In this document: piece after piece, positions 7,183-15,183 of the stretch | Position numbering within the stretch: the first letter of the stretch is position 1 | Layout of the letters: each line of letters opens with the position of its first letter | Virus record (IMG/VR): IMGVR_UViG_3300030098_004102 | Span: 1-21,894 of that record | Length of the DNA stretch: 21,894 nucleotides | Strand: one strand, 5' to 3' | Source: a virus | Translations under genes and position numbers: made by a program | The notes under the pieces: generated by a model | The model's input: the letters and a program-made list of their open reading frames with translations, nothing else | Database searches by the model: none | Told to the model about the DNA's origin: nothing

Positions 7183-7463
7183 TGGATATATTTGCAATAC
7201 TAGAAACATTTGGACTACCTGTATTTCTTGTTATAGCTTTAGGCCTATACGTACAAAAGCAAAACAAGTGGATACAAGAAACTTTAATGCAGGAATTAGA
7301 AGAATCCCAAAATAGGTTGGAGGGGATAATGATAAAATTAATAGACCAACAGAAGTCAATGCAGACAGATAGTTTCCCTGAGCTACATAAAGAGTTAGCT
7401 AGGTTAACAGGTAGCTATCAAGCATTGGTTAACATTATAACTAAATTAAAAAGTAAAAATTAA
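7182..7463 (+). CDS. BhlA/UviB-like membrane protein (holin candidate)
   Basis: A 93-aa protein with an N-terminal membrane segment (residues 9-25, TFGLPVFLVIALGLYVQ) followed by a long charged helix (26-60, QNKWIQETLMQELEES) and a C-terminal helix with HKELARLTG. One N-terminal membrane segment plus a cytoplasmic coiled coil is the layout of the BhlA/UviB holin-related family. It starts with ATG in a TAATG overlap with the phosphoesterase stop. With the 75-aa protein it would give this phage two holin-type proteins, perhaps a holin/antiholin pair. A phosphoesterase partner that anchors it to the membrane is another possibility suggested by the coupling. Confidence 0.6.
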   Translation: MDIFAILETFGLPVFLVIALGLYVQKQNKWIQETLMQELEESQNRLEGIMIKLIDQQKSMQTDSFPELHKELARLTGSYQALVNIITKLKSKN

Positions 7464-7475
7464 AAAGGAGATAAT

Positions 7476-7772
7476 ATGTTAGATCAGATACTAGGAGTTG
7501 TAGGCAATAATTCAACAATGTTAATGGGTGGAGGTTCAGCAGCTATTGTTTTATGGGTACTAAAGAAGGTTCCCAATGAGCATATTGCTGGTGTTGTAGA
7601 AACAGCTTGTGAGAGTCTTGGTAAGGTAATGACTCTAGGGTTAGCAAAGTGGAATATTACAAAGAAGATTTGGAATACTACTATTGAGCCCTGGTTTATA
7701 GATATAGTAGATAATACTATTGGCGCAGCTGTCAGAGGCTTCATTAAAGGCCTAAGAAGTGATAACAAATAA
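7476..7772 (+). CDS. Small protein with one hydrophobic segment
   Basis: A 98-aa protein I do not recognise by family. It has a short N-terminus, a glycine-rich hydrophobic stretch (about 15-30, MLMGGGSAAIVLWVLK) that could span or enter the membrane, and then an amphipathic helical region with TTIEPWFIDIVDNTIG. An excellent SD (AAAAAGGAG) lies before ATG 7476, suggesting high expression. It stands at the end of the lysis block and overlaps the next gene. It may be a third membrane-active lysis factor or a virion-associated membrane protein. Confidence 0.7.
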   Translation: MLDQILGVVGNNSTMLMGGGSAAIVLWVLKKVPNEHIAGVVETACESLGKVMTLGLAKWNITKKIWNTTIEPWFIDIVDNTIGAAVRGFIKGLRSDNK

Positions 7773-7965
7773 GTTAATTAGCAAAGTATTGCCTTTCATA
7801 CTCAAGGAGATGTGGAAGGCAATTACTCCAGAGTTGGCTCCATTGAGAAAGTATGTAAATGAGCCTAATGAATTAGATTTAGAGGTCAAAGCATTAAGAA
7901 AAAAAATTAAAAGGATAGAGAGAATAATAGGTGCCCAAGCAAAAACTCATAAGCAAGATAAATAG
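7759..7965 (+). CDS. Small basic coiled-coil protein
   Basis: A 68-aa protein beginning with GTG 7759 inside the end of the preceding gene; AAAGG at 7746-7750 serves as a plausible SD. It contains an amphipathic N-terminal helix (LISKVLPFILKEMWKAI) and a basic C-terminal heptad-like helix (DLEVKALRKKIKRIERII). No family is recognised. It overlaps the following fibre-like gene by 35 nt, so it may be coupled to it. Confidence 0.6.
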   Translation: MITNKLISKVLPFILKEMWKAITPELAPLRKYVNEPNELDLEVKALRKKIKRIERIIGAQAKTHKQDK

Positions 7966-9298
7966 AATAAGGAATCGTACTTCTTTAAAGAATAGTAATA
8001 AATACTCCTTGCATCTAGATAGAACTTTGCATAAAAATCCACAGCCTATTAAGGCTTCTCCTGACAAAGAAAATGAAATAACTGAGACGATATTACCAGT
8101 GCATGTAGCAGAAGATTTTCTTTTAATACAAGGAGATTTATATGTTAATGGATTTTTAAATATGTCTAGTGGTGTTATAACTAAAACTCCATCTTTAGAT
8201 ACAGATATAACTAATAAGAAATATATTGATGATCAGTTCAAGCAAACAGTATTGATTGATTTAGACGTAACAGCTACTACTGCTAGTGATGATTGGACTG
8301 CATTAAAGATAGATTTAGATAAGACAGGTGCAACGACCACTAATAATACTATTTATGGACTTAGGATAGATTGTGATAATACAACAGCCACTAATGGTAT
8401 TGTGAGTATGTATGGGATAGCAAATACACCAACATTGACATTTGCAGCTGATGCAGGCGCAGCTGTGGTAGCAGGAATAACCCAAGTAGTTACAGGTGGT
8501 GCCCCAAGTACCTCATGGGGATATGGTTTAATCCAAACAGTCACAGGTTCTGATTCAAACTATGGTATAGTTCAAACTGTAGATAATGGTGGTATTGACA
8601 TAGAATTAAGAAGTTCTGCTGACACAGGAGATAAGTGTACTATTTCAACTACTGCTAATGGAGCAACAACTATTGAAACTATAGATAACAATGCAGCATT
8701 AGCTAATTTAACATTAGATGTAGATGGAGATATTACACTTGACTCTCACTCTGGTAATTTTATAGCAAAAAAAGCAGGTACAGAGTTTAGTGCTGCAAAT
8801 AGTTCTTATGCAGGTATGATATTAGGATATACTTATTTACATCCTACAGATGCACAAGTAGCACATGAAATACAAAACAGCATGACTGTAGAAGATGCTA
8901 GTCATAGGATAATATTTAAAACACCACCTAGTGAAAAAGTAGAAATAGAATTGAGTTGTTTTATTAATGTAGGCTCTACTGATACAAATATAGATGTAGG
9001 TCTAAGTGATAATAGTACATACAATTCTATTGGAGCAGGGTTTGAATATGATTTAGGTGGCGTATGGTTTAGCGACGATGAAATTGATGACGATATTATA
9101 ATTGTAAAATGGGTTCTAGAGGCTGCAAATTTAGCATCAATAGGTTCTAGTAATACATTTTATATTGGATTCTCTACAGCAGGAAGTACGAAGACAGCCA
9201 ATATCTCTTATGGTGTAAGAGCATCACATGGATTAAGTAATCCACCCTTTATTGTAAAGGCAACAGCATTACCATCCACTTTAGATGATGGTTCGTAA
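7931..9298 (+). CDS. Fibre-like virion structural protein
   Basis: A 455-aa Thr/Ala/Asp/Gly-rich protein starting at GTG 7931; no ATG occurs before residue 77, and AGAGAG (7917-7922) is an acceptable SD. A basic N-terminal region (1-50) may anchor it to the particle. Next come GDLYVNGFLNMSSG and TNKKYIDDQ, patterns typical of tail-fibre stems. The central part has repeated Y-G-L/I strands (TIYGLRID, SMYGIANT, GYGLIQTV, NYGIVQTV) and DGDITLDSHSG, suggesting a beta-helical trimeric fibre. The C-terminal domain (about 290-455) looks like a beta-sandwich tip, with IELSCFINVG and YIGFSTAG. It may bind receptors or decorate the head; its position before the connector leaves both open. Confidence 0.75.
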   Translation: MPKQKLISKINRIRNRTSLKNSNKYSLHLDRTLHKNPQPIKASPDKENEITETILPVHVAEDFLLIQGDLYVNGFLNMSSGVITKTPSLDTDITNKKYIDDQFKQTVLIDLDVTATTASDDWTALKIDLDKTGATTTNNTIYGLRIDCDNTTATNGIVSMYGIANTPTLTFAADAGAAVVAGITQVVTGGAPSTSWGYGLIQTVTGSDSNYGIVQTVDNGGIDIELRSSADTGDKCTISTTANGATTIETIDNNAALANLTLDVDGDITLDSHSGNFIAKKAGTEFSAANSSYAGMILGYTYLHPTDAQVAHEIQNSMTVEDASHRIIFKTPPSEKVEIELSCFINVGSTDTNIDVGLSDNSTYNSIGAGFEYDLGGVWFSDDEIDDDIIIVKWVLEAANLASIGSSNTFYIGFSTAGSTKTANISYGVRASHGLSNPPFIVKATALPSTLDDGS

Positions 9299-9316
9299 AG
9301 GAGAATATATTGTACT

Positions 9317-9346
9317 ATGAAAAAAATAGCTAGTGTATTAAATTAA
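9317..9346 (+). other. Nine-codon ORF in the gap between fibre genes
   Basis: An ATG at 9317 opens MKKIASVLN and then TAA. AAAGGAG lies at 9297-9303, overlapping the stop of the preceding gene, with a somewhat long 13-nt spacing. It could be a translated leader peptide, a remnant of a deleted gene or chance. The rest of the gap 9299-9367 holds only the SD of the next gene (GGAG, 9359-9362). Confidence 0.25.
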
Positions 9347-9367
9347 CTATACAGAAATGGAGACAGA

Positions 9368-10222
9368 ATGTCTAATTTAAAACAGAAAAATATAGCAGGA
9401 ACATATAAAGATGTTCTGACTATAGATACTGCTACTGATAATCAAGGTATTACTAGTACATTAAGAGCTATTACTGATGGTGGTAATAACAATACTGTTG
9501 CAGCTATCAGTACTAATTCACTAAGGGTTAGACCAGCTTCAAACTTAACTACCACTCTTAGAGTTCAAACTAGTGATGGGACAGATGCACTTAAAGTTGA
9601 CACTACTAATAATGAAGTAGTAGTTGGTGCAAATAGTGAATATGCACTTAGAGGTCAAGAAGTTTTTTACTGGCAAGGTTCATATGCTAATGTAACTCAG
9701 AACCAATGGTACAATATGTTTCATAGTTCTATACCAGGATTTCTAGGAGGGAGCTCTGCTATACAAAATTTAGGAGATACGTTTGGTACAGGAAGTACTC
9801 CTGAGGCAACACATAGCACTTCAATAGGAGACAATACTGCTCATACAGGTAATTACAATAGCATGTATTTCTGGAGATTGTTTTCTAAAGTTAAAATCGA
9901 TAGTGTTACATTTCATTATATAGCTAGGTATGAAGGGTCAGCCTCTGCATATCCTGTAGTTGAGTGTGAGGTAATGACTTATAAGAATAGTGATGGATTT
10001 ACTGGATCGTCAGGAAACTATACAAATGGTACTACAATTGCTAGTCATACTAGCACCTTGACTTCATCAGCTCTTGAGAAGGCAGAAAATTTAACTATTG
10101 ACGTTGCAGATATATCAGATGTCTCACACCCATATAAAGTCTTAGTTCCATGTTTAAGACTTACAACTGTGGGCGATTATAATTTAATGGCTAAAGTATA
10201 CGTGAATTATCATGTGTATTAA
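9368..10222 (+). CDS. Fibre-like virion structural protein
   Basis: A 284-aa beta-rich protein with GGAG five bases before ATG 9368. The N-terminal half (1-95) has short repeating strands rich in Thr, Asn and Asp (DVLTIDTATDNQG, TLRVQTSDGTDALKVD) ending in NNEVVVGANSEYALRG, as in phage fibre shafts that precede a tip domain. The C-terminal half (about 100-284) includes a long Ser/Gly/Thr loop and strands such as VKIDSVTFHYIARY and LMAKVYVNYHVY, suggesting a globular tip. No catalytic motif is seen. It lies between another fibre-like gene and the 641-aa structural gene, so it probably belongs to the same appendage or capsid surface complex and may affect host recognition. Confidence 0.7.
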   Translation: MSNLKQKNIAGTYKDVLTIDTATDNQGITSTLRAITDGGNNNTVAAISTNSLRVRPASNLTTTLRVQTSDGTDALKVDTTNNEVVVGANSEYALRGQEVFYWQGSYANVTQNQWYNMFHSSIPGFLGGSSAIQNLGDTFGTGSTPEATHSTSIGDNTAHTGNYNSMYFWRLFSKVKIDSVTFHYIARYEGSASAYPVVECEVMTYKNSDGFTGSSGNYTNGTTIASHTSTLTSSALEKAENLTIDVADISDVSHPYKVLVPCLRLTTVGDYNLMAKVYVNYHVY

Positions 10223-10242
10223 TAATATTTAAAGGAGAAGAT

Positions 10243-12168
10243 ATGGCTAATAAACCTTATTATGGTGCATACTCATCTAGAATGACTCTAAGTTATGATG
10301 GTGGCAGCACAACTGTTAGAAGTGGAGGAAGATATAAAGAAATAATATCAAAAGCTATTGAGTTAGATAACGCAGATGCTTTTGTTAAACTATTTACTGT
10401 TGATGCTGACCAAGGCACTGGAGGTGTAAAGTCTATTGCTGCAAACCAAGTTAGAGACTTTAACGCTATGTTAATTCATAATGAGTCAGATGCAGCAGTC
10501 GAAGTTCTCTATACCACTGGAAGATTTACAGATAATTCTGGATCAGCTGATACATATGATGAAAATATATCATTAACTACATTTATTCCAGCAGGTTCAT
10601 ATGCATATATAGACAATCCAAGGATTGTTGGCTACGAACATGATTTAGGAGGGGGAACACCAACATCATCAATGAATGGAGAGACAGCTAATACTACTGC
10701 ATTTGACCCTACATATTTAACTGATAGTGGGGTAACATTAGCAGCATCTCCAACAGCAGCTTATGATAATACGAGTTGGACAGTTAATGATTCTGACAAA
10801 GTTGCTCCAGGGGATATTTTAGTTTTAAGTCCAATGGGTAAAGGAATGAACGCAGTCTCAGGGGCACATACATTTGAAATTGTTAGAGTAAGAAGTATTA
10901 CAAATACTACAACTATTGTAGTTGAAAGAGGTCTATATAAAACTACTCCATGTGCTCATGACCATACAGATTCTGACCAACAAAAATTATATTTTTGGGG
11001 ATTCAATGAACTAGTACCACCAGCATTCGTAACATCAGATGATATAACTGCAACTGCTTCAACTGCCACAGATACAGGTGGTGCTATGGCTACTATTGTT
11101 ACAGCTGGAGATATTAACTGGATAGACGAAGGCTTTATCGCAGGAATGTTTGTGTCAATTGTTGGAGGCTCAACAGATTGGAATGATGATTGTGGATTAA
11201 TAACTGAAGTCACTTCCACTACATTAACTGTGCATAGATGGGCTGGTACTATAGAGGCAAAAGGAGCAGGTTCAGGTTGGGATGCAGTTACAGGTTATTG
11301 GTGTGGGACAGATGCTAATGGTAACTATAAGAATAATACATTTCTTGGTACAGCTTGTCGTTCAGATAATCACATACAAGGGATTGTGCCTGGGGGACAA
11401 TATATTGATTTTCCTGTTCCTGTTTCTCAAAAACTAGGATTGAGAGGACTAACAACTAAAACTAGTACTGGTTTAACTGCTAGTACAACTTATAATTTTG
11501 CTCTAAATATAGATGGTCAAAGAGAAACTATATCCTTTACAACAGATGCTAATAATCTAAATTGGGGTGGAATTAATGGAGTTCTATCAAAGATACAATC
11601 AGCTTTATCTACTAAAGTGAAAGATGGTAGTTTATATAGGAATGTAACTTGTACTTTGGAGAATGGAGACATTGTATTTAAAAGCCACACTGGTGGTGGA
11701 AGCTGGAATGGTTATTGTACAAACAGGGGAACTGATCATAGAAATACAACAGGAGCATCTCAAGTAGATATACAAGATACTGCTAGTGGTAATCAATTCC
11801 TTGGCTCAGGTAAAGTTCCAGGCTCAATGCAACCTGCAACTAGTAATGATTTTAAACCAACAGAGACTTTACATCCATCTACTAGCGAGGTTATAAATTC
11901 ATATGATAATATAATGATTGATAGGGGCGATGGTACTATGAGAAGAAACTCTGGTGGTCGTGGTAGTATAAATTATGAAACAGGTGCTATTAATTTATCA
12001 GGACTTCCTGCTTGGAGTCAATTACAAGGATATATAATAAAGAACTCAGCACATTGTGGTCAATTAGATACAGTAGCTGGAGAAAGTAGAAATGGTATAA
12101 CTGAAGTCTATGCGAGAAGCGTAAATGCAAAAGCTAATGCAAAGATTAGATTAACTCTACTAGCGTAA
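10243..12168 (+). CDS. Large beta-rich virion structural protein
   Basis: A 641-aa protein preceded by AAAGGAG. It is rich in Thr, Gly, Asn and Asp, with no membrane segment or enzyme motif. Residues about 185-246 form a module PGDILVL ... FEIVRVRSI ... TTIVVERGLYKT ... AHDH, and about 295-336 a second related one (IAGMFVSIVGG ... ITEVTSTTLTVHRWAG). A related module is found in the insertion of the next gene's product. A later part (about 400-490) contains TYNFALNIDGQ and ENGDIVFKSHTGGG. Residues DYNIMIDRGDG-like (NIMIDRGDGT) and NYETGAINLSGLP near the C-terminus resemble phage tail or neck proteins. It is most likely a virion component of the neck, head surface or tail; the exact site is unknown. 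Confidence 0.7.
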   Translation: MANKPYYGAYSSRMTLSYDGGSTTVRSGGRYKEIISKAIELDNADAFVKLFTVDADQGTGGVKSIAANQVRDFNAMLIHNESDAAVEVLYTTGRFTDNSGSADTYDENISLTTFIPAGSYAYIDNPRIVGYEHDLGGGTPTSSMNGETANTTAFDPTYLTDSGVTLAASPTAAYDNTSWTVNDSDKVAPGDILVLSPMGKGMNAVSGAHTFEIVRVRSITNTTTIVVERGLYKTTPCAHDHTDSDQQKLYFWGFNELVPPAFVTSDDITATASTATDTGGAMATIVTAGDINWIDEGFIAGMFVSIVGGSTDWNDDCGLITEVTSTTLTVHRWAGTIEAKGAGSGWDAVTGYWCGTDANGNYKNNTFLGTACRSDNHIQGIVPGGQYIDFPVPVSQKLGLRGLTTKTSTGLTASTTYNFALNIDGQRETISFTTDANNLNWGGINGVLSKIQSALSTKVKDGSLYRNVTCTLENGDIVFKSHTGGGSWNGYCTNRGTDHRNTTGASQVDIQDTASGNQFLGSGKVPGSMQPATSNDFKPTETLHPSTSEVINSYDNIMIDRGDGTMRRNSGGRGSINYETGAINLSGLPAWSQLQGYIIKNSAHCGQLDTVAGESRNGITEVYARSVNAKANAKIRLTLLA

Positions 12169-12178
12169 GGAGATTTAT

Positions 12179-13417
12179 ATGGCAGTATCAACAACTTATT
12201 GTACGAATACAGATATATTGGATGTATATCCTAATATAGATGAGTTTGATAGTAAAACACCTTTATTTGGATGGACAACAGAAACTTTTACTAAGGCAGA
12301 TGCAAGTACAGATACTTTTTATGTTATTTACAACTCAGGCTTTATACCATCTTTATTTATAGATAGCAAAGAACAAGTGTCAGGGAAATTGACAATTGGG
12401 ACAACAAAAATTGGTGACACAGCTGAGGCTGTTGATAATAGTGAAACAGTTATAGATATTACAGGTACTCTTAGCGACTTTTCAGCAGGGTCATTTATTA
12501 AAATAAATAGTGAAATTATGTATGTGACAACAGTTACAGATGCATCTACTGATACTCTTACTGTTATAAGAGGTTGCTTGGGTACTCACAAAGAAACACA
12601 TGATAGTGGAGCAGATATATTTCAACATTTCAAACCAAGTACAAATGGTCAATTTTTATATGACTCAGATAATGATTTTTTAATATTAAAGTATGGCTCA
12701 GACCCAGTCAATTCAAATGTAGAATCAGGAACTAATTTCAACACATTGACTACTAGGATTAGAAAAAATGCATCTAGATATTTTGATTCGAGAGTTGATG
12801 CTAACTTACCAAGAGACCAATGGAAAGATAAAGAAGGTAATTATGACTACATAGTAGTCAGAACAACTGCGCTTATATCAGCATACTTTTTAATCAACGC
12901 CAGACAGCCAGGCAGTGAGTTAGCATTACAATTTATGGATGAGATAAACTTTAACCTTGATCAGTTAAATTCAGGTAAAGTAAAATTAGGATACCAAGTA
13001 TCTAGTGATTCATCTAGTGGTATATTAAGAGAAGTTGTCTCCCCTCAACGAGCAAACCCATTACATATTGTTGATACTAGGGGAAATTATAATGGCTCTT
13101 ATGACCTTTTCAAAATAGTGATTACAACCGCAGGGGTACTTGGTACTGCAAAATTCTCAGTCTATGCAAAAGGTGCAGATAATTTAAAAACAAATCAAGT
13201 CGTCACAGATAAGATTATAAATGGTCAATATCAATCTATTGGTAGTGGACTAGAAATAAGATTCCAAGGTCAAGATTCTAGTAGCGCAGCTACAGCAGGT
13301 GGTACTCCAGATGAATGGGAATTAGAATGTTGGGGTGCCTATGAATCATTTGATGGTTCTCCAGGCAACGCAGGAAATACTAGAATGACTAGAAAAAGTA
13401 GCATAAGAAGATATTAA
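12179..13417 (+). CDS. Head-tail connector protein with insertion domain
   Basis: A 412-aa protein. The ends of a small gp36/DUF1320-like head-tail connector domain appear to be split: TTYCTNTDILDVYP (5-18) at the N-terminus and, after a long insertion, ASRYFDSRVDANLP (198-211) and a helical part with RTTALISAYFLINAR and LDQLNSGKVKLGYQ (228-273). The insertion carries a beta module, AGSFIKINSEIMYVTTV then LTVIRGCLGTHKETHDSGADI (103-147). A C-terminal beta domain (about 275-400) follows, ending in a basic RMTRKSSIRRY tail. Connectors of this type dock under the portal and close the head for tail joining. SD AAGGAG precedes ATG 12179. Position next to a tail-terminator-like gene supports the assignment. 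Confidence 0.65.
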   Translation: MAVSTTYCTNTDILDVYPNIDEFDSKTPLFGWTTETFTKADASTDTFYVIYNSGFIPSLFIDSKEQVSGKLTIGTTKIGDTAEAVDNSETVIDITGTLSDFSAGSFIKINSEIMYVTTVTDASTDTLTVIRGCLGTHKETHDSGADIFQHFKPSTNGQFLYDSDNDFLILKYGSDPVNSNVESGTNFNTLTTRIRKNASRYFDSRVDANLPRDQWKDKEGNYDYIVVRTTALISAYFLINARQPGSELALQFMDEINFNLDQLNSGKVKLGYQVSSDSSSGILREVVSPQRANPLHIVDTRGNYNGSYDLFKIVITTAGVLGTAKFSVYAKGADNLKTNQVVTDKIINGQYQSIGSGLEIRFQGQDSSSAATAGGTPDEWELECWGAYESFDGSPGNAGNTRMTRKSSIRRY

Positions 13418-13875
13418 TGCCTGTATCATACACCAATATTATAAAAACAAAAATACTAGAACCTATAAGATTGTTGATTAGAAATGAGTTTGGAGCTAGT
13501 TATAACACTTATATAGGTACTAAGTATGAAAATAGAGGCACTCAATCAATCAGATTGGAGTGTATTAGGCAAGAACTTAGTAGCCAGGGATCACATGGCT
13601 ATGAAAACCAATATACTGTCGAAATAAGCCTATATTTAAATATGTCTAATTATGAAGATAAAGTTAAGATGGACAAGCTATACAATGATGTTTCTAGGTT
13701 AGAGCAGATACTACATAATAAAAGAGACCCTGTTAGTAGAAGTAACGATGATGCTTTCTATTCAGGGGACACTGTCAGCATATCATTTAACGAGAAAGAT
13801 GAAGATGAAGATGATATAGATTCTCTGGTGTGTGCTAAGCTAGAATACCTTTGTTATTTTACTAAGATGTCTTAA
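13417..13875 (+). CDS. Probable tail terminator / tail completion protein
   Basis: A 152-aa protein with a helical N-terminus (NIIKTKILEPIRLLI), a strand-rich middle (TQSIRLECIRQEL, YTVEISLYLN), a helix (KMDKLYNDVSRLEQILH) and a final strand region after an acidic stretch (NEKDEDEDDIDS) ending in AKLEYLCYFTKMS. The helix-strand arrangement and final V-x-x-x-x-Y-type strand resemble tail terminator proteins that cap the tail tube at the neck. Its location between connector and tail tube genes matches. It starts in a TAATG overlap with the connector. The similarity is structural impression plus context, not a firm family match. Confidence 0.5.
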   Translation: MPVSYTNIIKTKILEPIRLLIRNEFGASYNTYIGTKYENRGTQSIRLECIRQELSSQGSHGYENQYTVEISLYLNMSNYEDKVKMDKLYNDVSRLEQILHNKRDPVSRSNDDAFYSGDTVSISFNEKDEDEDDIDSLVCAKLEYLCYFTKMS

Positions 13876-13924
13876 ATTAGACTACAAATTTTTTTAATAA
13901 AAGTAAACACAGGAGGATTTCCTA

Positions 13925-14149
13925 ATGGCTAAGTATAAGCTAAAAGAAGGTAAATCTCTAGATAATTTCCCTAATAATGGAAAGATAGGAAGGACTATTA
14001 GGATTGCACTAACTAATAATGGTTCTTATGAAGATTTCCCTGGAGCGCAGGAAATACCTAGTGATTGCCTCTCTTTTTTAACAGAAGAGACAGGTGTTAG
14101 TAAAGTTGCTACACCAAAGAATAAAGAAAAAAGTAAGGGAGGTAAGTAA
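13925..14149 (+). CDS. Small basic-tailed protein of unknown function
   Basis: A 74-aa protein with AGGAGG (13911-13916) eight bases before ATG 13925. The body contains NNGKIGRTIRIALTNNG and EIPSDCLSFLTEETG; the end is lysine-rich (TPKNKEKSKGGK). No family is recognised. It directly precedes the tail tube gene in a TAATG overlap, so it may be co-produced with it. The gap before it (13876-13924) contains a run of eight T but no stable hairpin. Confidence 0.7.
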   Translation: MAKYKLKEGKSLDNFPNNGKIGRTIRIALTNNGSYEDFPGAQEIPSDCLSFLTEETGVSKVATPKNKEKSKGGK

Positions 14150-15183
14150 TGGCTACAGATACAAAATTTTGGTCATCAAATGAGCTAGAAGTTGGAGTCG
14201 CAGTAGATGCTACTAATGTAGGTACAGCAGCTTCATCATTCACAGCTATCGAGACAGAATCAGTTACGTTTCCAACTCTTGGAGACTATAGGGTAGAACG
14301 TAGAGGTGGAGCTACATCTGGTAGATTCGTTTCAGAAGGAGACTTATTTGTATATGAGCCTGGTTCTATACACGAAATATCAGTTTCTGGATTTATGACA
14401 GAGGAACTACAATTACTATTGATGCCTAATGTTACTGGAGTTGCAATGACAGGTGACCCAGACACAATTACTATTGCAAAGGAAACTACTGGCCCAGCTA
14501 ATCTTACATTTGTTCAACATGCTAGTGCTGCTAATCATTTAACTGTATCTTTTGCATTCAATGGTGTGGGAGAAACTGGATTTGCTGATTCTATTATATT
14601 ACCAGGGTGTGTTATAACATCTCTAACTCTATCTTGGGATGCAAATGAAGATGGTGGTAGATTAAAATTCGACTTAACTGCACAAACTAGAGTACCAACT
14701 GCTAGTTATGCTACAGCTGGAACCATAGGTGCATATTCTACAAATTATTGCTATGGAACAAGTTATAATTCTGCATGGAAACTTTTTGATGTTGAATGTT
14801 TTTATAAGAGTTGGGCACTAACTATAGATAATCCTGTTACATTTTTAGGAGGTTCAGATGCTACTGCTACTAGTGTTGCAGGAGAGCCACAAACATATGT
14901 AAGGTCAATTCCAGAAATGGGAATTACTTTTGCAAGTGTGGTAAAGTATGACACTGGTCTTGATGGCCTATGGGCAGATTCTAGAAATACTGGCGCAGAT
15001 GCTACTAATGATAGCACTAATGCTGTATTTATAGACTCTTCTGACGATTCTAAGCAGATACATATAGAAAAGGCTAGTATTGAAGAGATAGGATGGGATG
15101 AAGGAGACTTCTTAGGATTAAGTACCACACTAAAGGCTAGAAACCATGGTGGAACTAACATATTTAAATATGTTTGGGGTTAA
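14149..15183 (+). CDS. Major tail tube protein
   Basis: A 344-aa beta-rich protein that probably forms the hexameric rings of the tail tube. It starts MATDTKFWSSNELEVGVAV, includes TAIETESVTFPTLGDYRVE, a membrane-free Thr/Gly-rich body with ITSLTLSWDANEDGG, and ends with a long strand KARNHGG ... FKYVWG. The N-terminal target-like strand, the internal ITSLTLSWD strand and the position one gene before the tail chaperone and tape measure are those of a tube protein. At 344 aa it is longer than minimal tube proteins, leaving room for an extra surface domain (about 210-290). No second tail protein gene of sheath type follows, so a non-contractile tail is inferred. Confidence 0.75.
   Translation: MATDTKFWSSNELEVGVAVDATNVGTAASSFTAIETESVTFPTLGDYRVERRGGATSGRFVSEGDLFVYEPGSIHEISVSGFMTEELQLLLMPNVTGVAMTGDPDTITIAKETTGPANLTFVQHASAANHLTVSFAFNGVGETGFADSIILPGCVITSLTLSWDANEDGGRLKFDLTAQTRVPTASYATAGTIGAYSTNYCYGTSYNSAWKLFDVECFYKSWALTIDNPVTFLGGSDATATSVAGEPQTYVRSIPEMGITFASVVKYDTGLDGLWADSRNTGADATNDSTNAVFIDSSDDSKQIHIEKASIEEIGWDEGDFLGLSTTLKARNHGGTNIFKYVWG

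Noticed and set aside
13880-13900. T-run after the tail terminator gene as an intrinsic terminator
   Set aside because: No GC-rich stem precedes the T run, so it is only an AT-rich gap.
14149-15183. Tail sheath protein of a contractile phage
   Set aside because: Only one tube-like gene is present before the chaperone, and no sheath-sized partner or baseplate spike genes are seen in the window.
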